Assembly: GCA_024449915.1 (NCBI GenBank)
Contig: JAMZAV010001732.1
Coordinates: 248,001 to 312,000 of the forward strand
Direction of reading: 5' to 3'
DNA length: 64,000 nucleotides
From: Sweltsa coloradensis
Lineage: Eukaryota; Arthropoda; Insecta; Plecoptera; Chloroperlidae
The position numbers were made by a program, and so were the translations under genes. Below, in pieces: positions 48,005 to 59,363 of this stretch; positions within the stretch are counted from its first letter, which is position 1, and every line of letters begins with the position of its first letter. The notes beneath the pieces were generated by a model. That model ran no database searches, had not been told where the DNA came from, and saw only the letters and a program-made list of their open reading frames with translations.

Positions 48005-49132
48005 AATGCAAAAAAAAAAAAAAAAAAGACGTGCCTACCAACTGTCATTGCCACTGTCTCACATTTGCCCCAAATGGTGTCTCATTATTGCCCCCTGACT
48101 TTGAGCAGAAATTATGCATTATCTATCAGCTTGGGATGCATTTACTTTGTTGCATTACAAAATATAGAATTTCACCTTTCTAGAAATGTAAAGATCAGTG
48201 TAGGCCTAATTGGACTTCAATTGTGGATATTTTAGCGAAAGTTCTGAACCTCAAACGAAAGATTTTCGGGGAAAAATTGCATCTCTTTGGTTTTAATTTT
48301 TTATAACCAAAAGTATGCAACTGAATATTTCCTTGATTTATTTACCTTTAGATTAAACTTTAAGCTGTTTTAAGTGCAATGTGAGATGCTTAGTGTAACA
48401 ATTGAAATATATATTAATCTGTCTTATATTTGCCCCACTTATTTTGGTGTCTCATCTTTACCCTTACTCACCTAGGCCTAATTAAGAACGATTTATTGAT
48501 ACTTACCGATCTGAAAATGTAGGCCTACAATGTAGCCTAGTAGCTTAATTAGTAATTTACACAGGTAGGTTAGACATAAAGACACGCACATTAGGCTGTG
48601 TTTGGACGGCCATATTGGCTATGTACATGTAGGCTTGGTGATGCCTCCTTCACTCCACATCTTACCAACCTTGAAAATGTAGGCTAAAGTTCTACGAATC
48701 GAAAATGTCAACTTCAATGGATGGTTTTGACGGGTAGCCTAGGCTACATCTGACGCATTTGAGAGCAGAGATTAAACAGGATGTCGGGGCCGCAAACAGC
48801 CTCTTCCAAGTCTAATCTGGGGAGACTCAAAATTAACAGCAGCATCCACTGTCATCACACCAGAAACCGTGAGAATGTAGATGTCCTGCCTCGCAGATTA
48901 GAGTTTAACTCAAAAGAGTCCAGACTTCCTCGGTGCAAAGATTTATAATATTCTTCCTAAACATATTAGGTCTACCGATATTGAAAAGACATGCGATTTT
49001 ATGAATACTTTAAAAATAACTTTTTAACCACAAGGGCTTTTTACAGCATTAGGCTAATGATTTATTTTAACCTAACCTTGTGCCAGTCAGTTCTTCTTTT
49101 ATCACCATCTTTTTATTTTAAAGGGGCTATTA

Positions 49133-49204
<72 letters not shown>
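49133..49204. repeat. (TA)n microsatellite
   Basis: About 70 bases of alternating TA with one GT interruption near 49,169. Confidence 0.9.
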
Positions 49205-49206
<2 letters not shown>

Positions 49207-49249
49207 CTACTCTTTATTCCAACAACTATATAGTTGGGTAAAGGGGTGT

Positions 49250-50205
49250 TTCCACCTTTGTTCTTGGGCATCCCCGGAATCAGTATCGGTCTGCCAAGCT
49301 CGACACATCATTTTCTTGAACTACATGATCTTTGTGTATTTCTTTCTCTTGTCGTGACACCAACTCTCTCCACTTTTTCCTGTCTTCCCACCATCTGTCT
49401 CTATCTCCCACCACCTGCCCAATCCTCTCCTCTCTCCTCATCTGCTTGTACTGGTCTTGCCACTCTTCTTCTCTATTCACTATTCAATGCTTGTCTTGGG
49501 ATCCTATTCTTCTCCATTCTTCTCATGTGTCCATACCATCGTATTCGGTCCTTACCCATCTGGAACTTGAGGCTCTCTACTCCTACTTTCTTCCGTAGCA
49601 CACTACTTTGTACCTTTTCCATCTTATTGACAACTGCCGCACTGCGGATGAATTTCATCTCGGCTGCCTTACTGCACTTTCTTCTTTCCATCCCATTGGC
49701 CATGTTACAACGCGCAAGAAATATAAAATTGGTAGGTAATATTGCTTGTAAGCAACATTTTGCATTTTTTAGGGAACTGCTCATTCCAAATCAGTTTTCT
49801 TACCTTCTGGTAAAACTTTTCTGCCATCCCCACCCTTCGCTTTACCTCATTCCATATCTTTGCTTCATTTGTCATCGTACTTCCTAGGTATTGGAATTCT
49901 TCCTTTTCCTGCAGTTCTACTCCCCTCAGTGTAATCCTATCTTTGTGTCCTGGAGCCTTTTTCTCTCTTTGCATCACTAATGTCTCGCTCTTCACAATGC
50001 TAATCTTCATACCAAATTCTTCTGTCACCTCATTCCACTTATCCACCTTCCGCTGCACTTCCTCAGCACTGTCTCCCAATTCCACAATGTCATCCGCATA
50101 TATCATAGTCTTGGTCTCTTGTCCCTCTTCTTCTTCTTCTCTTGGGTCCACCCTTTGCAGCATCTCGTCCATTACTACGTCAAATAATATTGGTGATAGC
50201 TAGGG
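49250..50205 (-). pseudogene. RTE-like LINE, RT catalytic core to C-terminus (broken)
   Basis: Minus strand begins LSPILFDVVMDEMLQRV, then MIYADDIVELGDSAEEVQ with the YADD catalytic pair, KWNEVTEEFGMKISIVKSE and EEFQYLGSTMTNEAKI, and ends with IRWYGHMRRMEKNRIPRQAL and a basic tail. It is cut at its 5' side by the hAT-like TAGGGATGCACATC end at 50,203. Several shifts occur after residue 155. Related to the fragment at 21.5 kb, but a different copy. Confidence 0.8.
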
Positions 50206-50570
50206 ATGCACATCAATACTTTTTTTCATTATCGATTTATCAAAATGGCAATGTCATTATCGAATCGATAATATCGATATTACCAAAAAAGCCTGTTCCG
50301 ATCTATAAGTGGAACCTCAAGTGTGGCAAGTGTAAGTCAAAACAAAACTATCACGCTCCGTTTACTGCCTGGCTGTCTTCGATGTAATGTGTTTGGCTTT
50401 GGTTATCGACTGATAGGTCAATTCCAAACATAAATCTCGTTTGTCATGGCACAACGTGAGATAATCTCCCGTCTTTAGAGTTAAGTTCGTGGATCGTGCC
50501 ACTATTAACGAATTATTTAATATTTCGATAATCGATAATAAATTTTGGTTATCGATTATCGAAATAACAT
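50203..50570. mobile_element. hAT-like element, one clear end
   Basis: Starts TAGGGATGCACATCAATAC, inserted into the RTE-like LINE, with TTATCGAT/ATCGATAATATCGATATT subterminal repeats echoed in reverse at 50,523-50,567. The right terminal TAGGG complement was not found, so the element is truncated or its end has diverged. Confidence 0.45.
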
Positions 50571-50574
50571 CCAT

Positions 50575-51615
50575 TATTGTGGGTCTACAGTTCATTCTTA
50601 GTTGTGTCGATACTTTTCAATGTAAAATACATATTATCTTAACATACCTAACATAGGCCCTACCTCCCTTAATTTAAAAAGAGTTTGAAAAAAAATTGAA
50701 TAAACCACAAATAGCTTCACATGACCCACTATATACCAAATAGTGACCCACTATAGACCGGGGGGTGGTATATAGTGGGTCGAGCGGTACATAGTGGTTC
50801 ATTCCATTTTGTGTTGATACTAATTAACACAAAATACCCAATTAAATATATTATGTTCTACTAACATGTATCCATTGATTAAAAGAAATAGTTTGAAAAA
50901 AAAAATAATGAAATTTGATGGAATTAAAGTAAACCAAAAATACTTTTCGCGACCCAGTATGCACCGCTCTCCCCTATCTGTGATAGCCACCTGTGATAGC
51001 GCAAAAGTGAATTCCAATGTAATTTTAATTGTATTACCTTGTTAACTAATGCTTTACAGAAAATGTTTACTGGGACTTAATAATTTACTGACCATGTAGG
51101 CCTACCATGTATTAGTGTTATCACACATAAACACCTATGTACAATAAAGAACTGAACTCAGAACAAACAAATCCATTAGGAAGCTAGGTGAACCCTAGCT
51201 AGCAGTTCCAAACTCTAACTTTGTGTCTCAAGTCTTGACTTTAGCTTATGATGGAGGGATTCTATTGATTGGATGTATACGTCCTGGATTGTCTGGTGAA
51301 ACAAAGTTTTCCGTGTGGTTTACACACCAATGATTGTAGCCTTCGGGCAAGTTGTTAATGTCCAACCAAGTAGGCACCCTAACCGTCGCTTAAATCTGTT
51401 GTTCCTTGTTGTACAAGTTCTTCCAACAAAGGTAGTAGAGTGTTGGCATTGCGGTGTTCCACAAACTTTATAAACACCTGTTGGAGTCTCGCTCTACACC
51501 GGTGGACAGCCATTGTTGTTGTGATACAAGACGCCCTCGGTTATACTTTTGTTTAGTTATCCCCTTTTCATCGATCTCCACAACTTTGCCTACACCACCA
51601 ATCTTCTCAGCATGA
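50575..51615. other. Intron sequence, nothing recognised
   Basis: Contains several direct and inverted copies of GACCCACTATA (50,725-50,805), possibly a small decayed TIR element. A frame at 51,468-51,650 has no family resemblance. Confidence 0.4.
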
Positions 51616-51618
51616 TTA

Positions 51619-52196
51619 TTGGATGAGCGAAGCGAAGACTTCAATTTCACCGACCCCCTAAAAAATTTAGCTCGGGTGTTTTTTTTCTTTTTTTCTTCTT
51701 TCTGTCTGTTTGTTTGTTTGCTCTCTACCGGGCAAACGGCATATGCGTTCTTGATGAAAATTGGAGGGGACCTTCGAAATCTCTTAACTTAGACTTGCCA
51801 CGTTTTTGGGTACAATCGAAGAACTATTTCTCATGAATATCGTACTTTTACGATTTTTTTCGATTTTTAGTGCGATATTGTCATGACAATTGGGCCGATT
51901 CTGACCAAATGGGTGGGGCTACAACGTTCATATTTCACATGGACATTAAGGGTAATGGTAATGTATTGCTTTTTGAAAGAAAAAGTTGAAAAAGTTGGCC
52001 AGAATCCATAGAATAAAGGTTTTAGGGGTATTATGAGTTTTTTTGGTTTATAATATCAATTTACAAGTAACAATAGAAACTTGACAACAATCACCAACAA
52101 TGCGTTCAAAAGGCACTTGATAAGTAAATAGATCCCACACAAACTAAAAACTCACAAAAAAGCTCATCCATCAACGCGACGGGACTTTAGCGTTTT
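51619..52196 (-). mobile_element. TTGGATGAGCG-family element, copy 3
   Basis: Runs on the minus strand from the cap CAAAACGCTAAAGTCCCGTC (52,196) to CGCTCATCCAA (51,619). It carries the GTAGCCCCACCCATTTGGTCA-type body of copy 1, with the cap and ends in the same order. Confidence 0.85.
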
Positions 52197-52341
52197 GTGC
52201 AAATCTCTTTTAACCAGTGGTTGTGTTGGACTATAGCCTCCGATCCAATGGTTGTTCCGTCCCTCCCTTTGTATTTCAAACATTACTTCATCCATGGTAG
52301 GCCTATGGGTTTGGCGGCACCAATAGTAGAGTAATTTTAAG

Positions 52342-52764
52342 TAGGGCTGGGCAAAAAATTGATATTTCGATATGATATCGATAATTGAAAATATTTTTGA
52401 CATCGATATTTGATTTTATATCAAAATTTACACAAAAAATGCCAAATTTAGTAATTTTGGAGGAGGTGCCGGCCGGGTAGCTAGTCTAAATTAAATTAAA
52501 TTAACCTGGCTGGTGCATTTGGTGGAGGTGCCGGGTCATAAAACGCGATTGTGAGATCGTAAAAATCGTTAACTAGGTTTATGGTGATACCTATCAACCC
52601 TATTTGGCCACAAATTATGAAAAATAAACCCACTCTTTTAAAAAAAAAAAATTATTAAAAAAAAAAATTAGGCGTACGTACAATTGCATTTCGATATACC
52701 GATATCATATCTAAATTTTTCGTGTGATATCGATAATTGAATGATATGTCATAGCCCAGCCCTA
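52342..52764. mobile_element. hAT-like MITE, 423 bp
   Basis: Terminal repeats TAGGGCTGGGC / GCCCAGCCCTA with an exact 8-bp target duplication ATTTTAAG at 52,334-52,341 and 52,765-52,772. GATATCGATAATTGAA words repeat near both ends. No ORF. Confidence 0.9.
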
Positions 52765-53279
52765 ATTTTAAGTGTTGACTTCAATGCCAAATGCGTTCCT
52801 TCGAACCATGTACCAACGAAGAACCCATTTCTCGAATTACAGCACGGTCCCCCCTTTGAAAGCATTTTAACCTACACCATACTATCTACCGGGATTAGTT
52901 TTTTTTTAAAACCATGTTTGACCCACGACGTTCACATGTTCATTGTGAATGTAGCAACCCCAATCTTTGGAGCCACTCCACTACATCGGCGTCTGATAAA
53001 GAACACTAACCATAAGACGGGGTGGTGCTGAACACTTCCACTCAGTTTTACAATAATATTAATGCCAACAGATGGAAGAGGCTAATTTTTTTTTGCAAAA
53101 GTCTCATGGGAGGCTTTACTACAAGATATCATCTAATCACATTTGTACAAGTACTACATATATTTTTAAAATATATAAACGTTTGTTCATATTCACCCCG
53201 GGGTGGGGTATACAAATTGTATTTGTATTCGTTTTTAATCCCTATTTTCTTTAAAATTTAGCATTTTAAAAATAAATAA

Positions 53280-53567
53280 ATTTTAGGTAGGTGGTGGCCT
53301 AGGTTTTACAACAAAAATCGTAATTTTGTAGCTACTCATGACCGGCCGATGAATAATTAACAACGGTTTAATTCTTACACTCGCATTTAATGACCCGGCA
53401 CTTCCACCATACGAGTAACAGCCAAGATGCCTGGGACCCGGCACCTTCACCAAAATAAAAGTACTTTTAGAAAATTACTGGCTTTTGTTAGCCTTTGTAA
53501 ATTTTTTTTACTATCACCGTTATAAAACGTTTAAACTCTACATGCACGTTTAAACGACTCATCCCTA
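53280..53567. mobile_element. hAT-like remnant related to position 45-250
   Basis: Shares AACAAAAATCGTAATTTTG and ATGACCGGCCGA with the first bases of the window and ends GTTTAAACGACTCATCCCTA, a hAT-like right end. The left end was not found. It ends 60 bases before ZAD exon 2. Confidence 0.45.
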
Positions 53568-53626
53568 GTCTAGAACAACATGTTTGCTTCTTTCTCTTGA
53601 CGTTGCGCTCTGGCTCTCAGTCGCAG

Positions 53627-53767
53627 GTGATGCTGGTTGCGGACCGCCTGCCCAAGTCCGTGTGCTGTCAGTGCGTCTCCCTCCTCGAGAGATTCCACAC
53701 GTTCCGGCAGGATTGCGTGACGGCATCGGCGCTGCTCAAGAGCTGCATGGAGCGCTACAACGCACAG
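53627..53767 (+). CDS. ZAD-domain protein, exon 2
   Basis: The acceptor CTCTCAGTCGCAG/GTG and donor CACAG/GTGATA give 47 codons in phase 0. It reads VMLVADRLPKSVCCQCVSLLER, then FHTFRQDC. Together with ...CLPLE from exon 1 this completes the ZAD pattern C-x2-C ... CLPLE-V..ADxLPxxxCxxC...F..FRxxC. The pairs CRLC in exon 1 and CCQC in exon 2 supply the zinc ligands. The exon ends in LLKSCMERYNAQ, the start of the helical linker. A (GA)n tract follows at once in the intron. The 9.4-kb intron splits the ZAD domain. Confidence 0.9.
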
Positions 53768-53775
53768 GTGATAGA

Positions 53776-53815
53776 GGGAGAGAGAGAGAGAGAGAGAGAG
53801 AAGAGAGAGAGAGAC
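53776..53815. repeat. (GA)n microsatellite
   Basis: GAGA repeat directly after the exon 2 donor of the ZAD gene. Confidence 0.9.
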
Positions 53816-54758
53816 GTGGCGTGGCAACGTCCTCACGTCTGGATAACATGGAATAGTCAGGGAAATAAATAGGCCTTAGGCCCAAACCTAGCAAAAATAT
53901 CCCATTTTTTTCTATTTCAATTCTGGAATTTCAGTATTTCCAACTATTAATGTCCTTAACTTGTCAAATCAAAATGTAGGCCTACCTACATGGTCAAAAT
54001 ATTTTCTGAAGTCAGGCACTCCTCTCCTTCTCATTGTATCGTAGTCTATTCATTGTATGGTAACTGAATTCTATTTTTAGCTTAATTTTTGGACGAGTGT
54101 AGCGAGCGAAGCGAAGATTCCATTTCACTACACTGGTGAAAAAAATCCGTATTTTATTTTATTTTTTTTGTATTTTTGTGTGTTTGTTAACACGATTCCG
54201 GCTAAACCGATACTCCAATTGCGATGAAATTTTCTGGAGACCTTCGAAATCTCTGAACCTAGAACTGCCACGTTTTTTAGCGCAATCGGAAAATTATTCT
54301 CATAAAAATCGCAATTTTACGATTTTTATCGATTTTTTAAAAAATTTCTTAGACTTGTAACACCTACATGCTTTATCCGATTTTAAAGATTTTTTCACAG
54401 AACCTTAATTTTATGAATTAAGATATTCGTGTGAAATTTAAGCGTAACCGAAAAATTATTTTGGTACTTGTTCATTAACGGGACCCCCCTCAATTTTGTG
54501 TTAATTGGTCCCCCCATCGTCGTTTTTTTACTTATTTCTGTTTACAATAAATAATTACAACTTGCGAGGAGTTGAATATAACTCTGACATTGAACTTGAC
54601 TCACACGTTCAACGTGACTCAGGCGAGGACAGTCCGTTGGAACGCGTAGGCCTTCATGAGAGCAGTCGTCGCCATGCAGCTGACATTGACGTTTACGGAC
54701 ACCAAATGAACCTTCAAAACCTTTAACGTCGCTATTTTAAACAAAAGGAGCCAGCAAG

Positions 54759-57700
54759 ATGGCGGCAAGTGCGGGGGTGAGGAGTTTGTCGCTCCGTTAT
54801 TTAATTATATTTTTACTATTCAGAGTTATTGTTTTACAGTGTACAGTGCGTCAAGTGAACCACAACATCTTCGAAGAGGCACTCGTGCATGGATATCCTG
54901 TAGAAGGTATGTTAGTGTCATGTAAATGCATAATTACTTCTTCCACACTGTGCTGCACTGCACTTACAAACAATATCCGACCTGCCTCAACCCTCACCCC
55001 CGCACAGTCGCGATGTTTGGGCAGAACCAAAGCTCGGTCAGCTAGGCGCAGAAGAGGCGGTCACACGTGGTACGCCAGGCTTCCGGTGTCGGGTGTCGGA
55101 GTCGGTGCACTTCTCATCGCGCTAGCAGGGGACGTGCAGATGAACCCTGGCCCGAGGACAAACCAACCCCAACCATGCTCCAGTGGCGCGCCGTCAGTCT
55201 CCACACACATCTCAGTTGACACTCTCACCTATGACGAACTACGCGTAGAACTCTCCAGGTTAGGCCTGCGAAACCGTGGTTACTCAATAAATGAACTCAG
55301 AGATAAACTTAATAACGCCTTGAAAAAGTCTCAGCGCGTGAATCCTCCTATCAATATTAAATCTGAAAAACAACCAACGCAGCCAATAAAATCTTTGTGT
55401 TTCGTCTGCGGTCTGACTGGGCGTAAGAACCAGGTATTTCTGACGTGTAAAGAGTGTGCCAATCTTACTCATCGCACGTGTGCGAAGGTGAAGGGTGGAG
55501 TGTCCTGTAATAAGGCGAAAGGAAGTTCCCAATGGTCTTGCTGGAAGTGCTCTCTCCCTAACCTATCAGACTCGTTCTTCACTCAGTCAACTCACTCATT
55601 AAACTCAAGTTCAGACACCTCTAAAGCACATAGTTCCCACAATCTTAGCATTTTATCATTTAACGCACGTAGTTTAAGATGTGTAAAGAGACAGCCTGAT
55701 ATTCGCGCCTGGTTAGAGGAGCAGCTGTCGTCTGTGTTATGCATCTGCGAAACTTGGTTAAATGATAGTATTGCAGACACAGAAGTCATACCTCTACATT
55801 ATAACGTCTTCAGGAAGGACAGATTAGTTAAAGGGGGCGGTGGGGTTGCCATTGCGGCACTACCAGAGCTTGAGCCCACTCGTCTAGTAGAGCTTGAGAC
55901 GGAGGCTGAAATTCTGTGGATTGAGGTGACTGTGGGGAGAGACAAACTCTTGATTGGCTCTGCCTATAGAGCGCCAAATTCATCGGACTACATGAATCAG
56001 CAACTACAGGCTTCCCTAGAACGTGCTCAAGCTATCCAAGATAAATACAAAGCGATAGTTCTTCTTGGTGACTTTAATCTGGACATCTCATGGGGGAACT
56101 CTGCTCCAATTCCAGGGAAAAAAACGGCTGACGAATTTATCTCCTCCTTTAACTGCCTGTTTTCTCAGTCAACTAGTCACTGAAGCTACTCGGGTGACCC
56201 CCTCTACCCGTGCCACTCTAGACTTGGTTCTATGCGACCGCCCCGAACTGGTTAAGGAGGTTGTAGTAATGCCTGGTGTCAGTGACCACCTGGCTGTCAG
56301 GACGAACCTCTCTCTTAATCAACCCAAACCAAAACATGTAAATAAGACTGTATATAACTACACTCGGGCTAACTGGCCCCTTCTAAATACACTGTTTCTG
56401 AGCAAACTCCCAACTATGTACACTGGCGACATAAATACTGCATGGTCTAACTGGAAATCGCTATTCTTGGAATGCGTTGAGCTAGCGATACCAAAGGCAA
56501 CCATCAAAGGCAAGCGAAGAGAGCCGTGGATCACCAAGGAAGTACTCAAATGTATTCGAAAAAGAAATCGTATGTTTAGAGCTACTAAAAATAGCCTAGA
56601 TCCAAAAGTTAAGGAAAAATACAATATTTACAGAAACCGGGTCAAAACTCTAATCCGTGACGCTCACCAAAAATACATCTGGGGTCTTGGTGGTAATAGC
56701 AAAAACCTCTGGAAATATGTACATTCAAAGCAAGGCAGTTCAGCGCCAGCTAACTTCACTGATAATGGGCAAAAACTAACAAATCCAGAAACAATAGCTA
56801 ATGCTTTCAACACCAAATTCAAAAATTCGTTCAACGCAGAAGCTCAACCTAGCATGTTTATTCCACCCAAACAGGCACACATCGGGATCCATAATCTCTA
56901 CTTCACTACCGCCGAAGTCACAGCAAGTCTAAAAAATTCAAAACCAAACTCAGCGCATGGCCCAGATGGTATACCATCGCGCATTCTCTTTGAATGTGCT
57001 GGCGCTCTGGCTCCATCACTGGGCGGATTGTTCAATCACTCATCCGCATGTGGAGCTGTACCGGATGAATGGAAAACTGCTCACGTCGTCCCAATCTTCA
57101 AGAAGGGTGACAAGTCGAACCTGGACAATTACAGGCCAATTTCACTAACAAGCGCTGTCTGCAAGGTGATGGAAAGGCTCGTGTCCGCAGCTCTCCTGGA
57201 TCACTTCACATTCAACAATCTCATTGGTGATAGTCAGCATGGGTTTTTGCCAAAAAGGTCATGTGTCACTATGCTAATCGACGTCATCGATGACTGGCAG
57301 TTCTCCATGGATAGTGGGAAAGCAAAACAAGTTGATGTTATATCCTTGGATTGGGCCCGGGCTTTTGACCGTGTCCCACATGACAGGCTTTTGGACAAGC
57401 TCAAGAAATACAAAGTTGATGGTTGTGTGCTTTCATGGATACGTTCCTTCTTAAAAGGCCGTACTCAGTGTGTCTTATTTGATGGCGCAAAATCAAGCTC
57501 TGCCAAAGTTACGTCTGGGGTCCCACAGGGTTCAGTCCTGGGTCCCTGTTGTTTACTATCTACATGCTCGACTTACCATCTGTTATTAGGCCCTTTCACA
57601 AAAATTGCCCAGTATGCGGATGACTCCACTCTGTATAAATCTGTAAATAACGAACATGACTCATCTCAACTGCAGCAGGATTTAGACAACATTCCAATTG

Positions 57701-58413
57701 TGGTGCAAATGTAACCAAATGCAACTCAATCCCAGTAAGTGTGAACTATTAAGAATCAGTAGGTCCAATTCTCCTGTGAATTGTTTGTACACCCTGAATG
57801 ATATCACAATTCCTATAAAAACTTCCACCAGGCTTTTAGGTGTAAATATAAGTAGCGACCTTAAGTGGAACATGCATTGTAATAATCCGAAACAGGGTGG
57901 CTAAACTCACTGGCTTTATTTATAGAAATTTGCACGGTTGCAAGAAGCAGGTACTTCGCACTGCTTATCTCACACTCGTTCGCCCTATTATTACATATGG
58001 TCTTCCAGCATGGCACCCTACAACTGCTGCTAATATAGCCAAACTGGAATGTTTACAAAATAGAGTGAGTAAAATCATTACCAGCAAGGGTGAACGAAGT
58101 GCCACTGTAAGAAAACAACAGTGTAACCTGCCATCTCTGGAATTGTATTTTAAACAAATAGATTTATTTTACATAAAAAAATGCTAACAATCTAGTCCAC
58201 ACTTGTCCATTCAAGCGACTACTGTTACGCTATAGGAGTGTCCAGAGAAACGAGGGTGTAACCCTATCCCACCATTTTCCAAGAACATCTGCTCACCAAT
58301 GTGTGTGTTTTTTTTTTTTACAGAGTAGTTAGTGTCTGGAACACATTACCAGCGCCTGTAAGAGCCTCATCAGTCCCAAAATTCAAAACTTTAGTCAAAG
58401 CACGTTTTAAATA
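54759..58413 (+). pseudogene. CR1/L2-group LINE ORF with 2A-like, SAP, PHD, EN and RT
   Basis: The start ATG is in good context (AAGATGG) after an in-frame TAA at 54,738. The first 474 codons are open. Residues 10-28 are a hydrophobic, signal-like helix. Residues 124-132 are a 2A-like motif, GDVQMNPGP, preceded by GVGALLIALA. About 152-190 is a SAP-like helix pair. 214-264 is a PHD finger with C214, C217, C230, C233, H238, C241, C261, C264. The endonuclease runs from about 296 (ILSFNARSL, CETWL, LLGDFNLDISW). After a one-base shift near 56,170 the reading continues with SDH and RT motifs (HVVPIFKKGD, YRPISLTSAVCKVMERL, GVPQGSVLGP, IAQYADDSTLY) and ends VWNTLPAPVRASSVPKF near 58,400. At least four shifts make it inactive. 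Confidence 0.85.
55125..55154 (+). other. 2A-like ribosome-skipping motif
   Basis: Encodes AGDVQMNPGP. The canonical motif is D-V/I-E-x-N-P-G-P; here Q replaces E, while D, V, N, P, G and the final P are kept. Upstream is a hydrophobic helix-forming run, as usual for 2A sequences. If active, translation would release a 131-residue N-terminal peptide at the G/P junction and continue with the SAP-PHD-EN-RT part. 2A-like sequences have been described in APE-type LINEs of invertebrates. Confidence 0.8.
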
Positions 58414-58979
58414 ACCGATGCTCTCCTAACATGGTGATTACTGTTTTGAGATTGTTGCATCTACGTAAATCAAAAATTTTAATACCTTAGCTTCATTTTC
58501 AAGACATTCACTCACAATAATTATACGCACAATAATTAATATACTCTGTTTCACATTCTCAGTTCTGTCAATGTATATACTCTGTCTTCAATCAATTTAG
58601 TTTTTCTTTCAACTATTGTGTATTTGCAACTATCTTACAACTTGGCTTATGACCTAGCATTCTCTTGGCTCTGACTGGACATGATTGGACTCTCACAATG
58701 TTCTCATCTCATTCATCTAAATTTAAATGTAATTTTGTTTTTATTGTATCTCGAATTTTCATAATCATTCATTTAGATTTAAACCTAGTGTATTGTAGTT
58801 TTATTGTATAGAAAGCAAGCTAAGCCATTCTGCCATGGAGCTAACTAGCTCTTTTTAGCTTGCTTAATAAATATCTGTACTCTGCTAATATAGGTGTGTA
58901 TATGTCATCTACCACGTTATGTGCTCTTGGTTTACCTGTGCTGTATATGGTGTGTTACATATATGTATGTGTATTTGTA

Positions 58980-59000
58980 AAGTTTGGAATTTGTTGAATA

Positions 59001-59035
<35 letters not shown>
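58980..59035 (+). repeat. (TAA)n tail of the LINE
   Basis: TTGAATAAATAA followed by about nine AAT/TAA repeats, the 3' end of the enclosed LINE, 26 bases before the inner inverted repeat. Confidence 0.85.
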
Positions 59036-59037
<2 letters not shown>

Positions 59038-59363
59038 TTCCATTGACCGTCTTTTATATATTTAAAATAGCGACGTTAAAGGTTTTGTAGGTAGAGTATG
59101 TTGGCGTAGGCCGTGTCACTCCTGGTGCAAAGTATGTAACCGAAAGGATGTTTTCGAGGCTCTGTTCGAAATAATTGTGTTTTCCTGACCTCCTGAAACT
59201 CAGATGAAGTAGATGTACTAGTTATGATTGCCTAATGAAATGTTTTTACTGAATTTTTACATTTTTTAGAGGGGGTCCCGTTAATGAACAAGTACCATTA
59301 TTTTTTATGAAAATCAAAAATTTACGGGGTTTTCTTTTTTTAAACAATTCTTTGACTTATAAC

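Larger units (their letters stand above)
45709..48473 (-). mobile_element. Pogo-like TIR element, interrupted
   Basis: Ends GGTGAGTAAGGGTAAAAATG and, inverted, CATCTTTACCCTTACTCACC, about 25 bp with one to two mismatches. TGAGACA and TTTGCCCC words recur inside both ends. A minus-strand frame near 48,000-47,815 (SGPSTSRAAPFSGRRKSFEELL..KIKQK), followed by an acidic stretch (DDEFDDEMEDIEDTN), resembles the C-terminal tail of Tigger/Jerky-type pogo transposases. Nothing of the DDE domain is left. A smaller TIR element is inserted at 45.93-46.87 kb. Confidence 0.6.
54463..59296. mobile_element. TIR element enclosing a CR1/L2-group LINE
   Basis: Terminal repeats identical over 26 bp, beginning GGTACTTGTTCATTAACGGG and continuing into a C-run, with an exact 8-bp target duplication ATTATTTT at 54,455-54,462 and 59,297-59,304. 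A second pair of perfect 27-bp inverted repeats (AACCTTTAACGTCGCTATTT core) lies at 54,715-54,741 and 59,061-59,087. Between the inner pair is a LINE that starts 17 bases after the inner repeat. The superfamily is not known; 8-bp duplications occur in hAT, P and Merlin. No transposase of its own was seen. Confidence 0.8.

Noticed and set aside
49234..49887. 217-codon plus-strand frame
   Set aside because: It is the antisense of the RTE-like LINE fragment and reads as low-information Ser/Leu/Pro-rich protein.
50981..50998. GTGATAGC repeats as the right target duplication of the hAT-like end at 50,203
   Set aside because: The 8-bp match to the left flank is attractive, but no TAGGG-complement terminus precedes it and the LINE does not resume after it.
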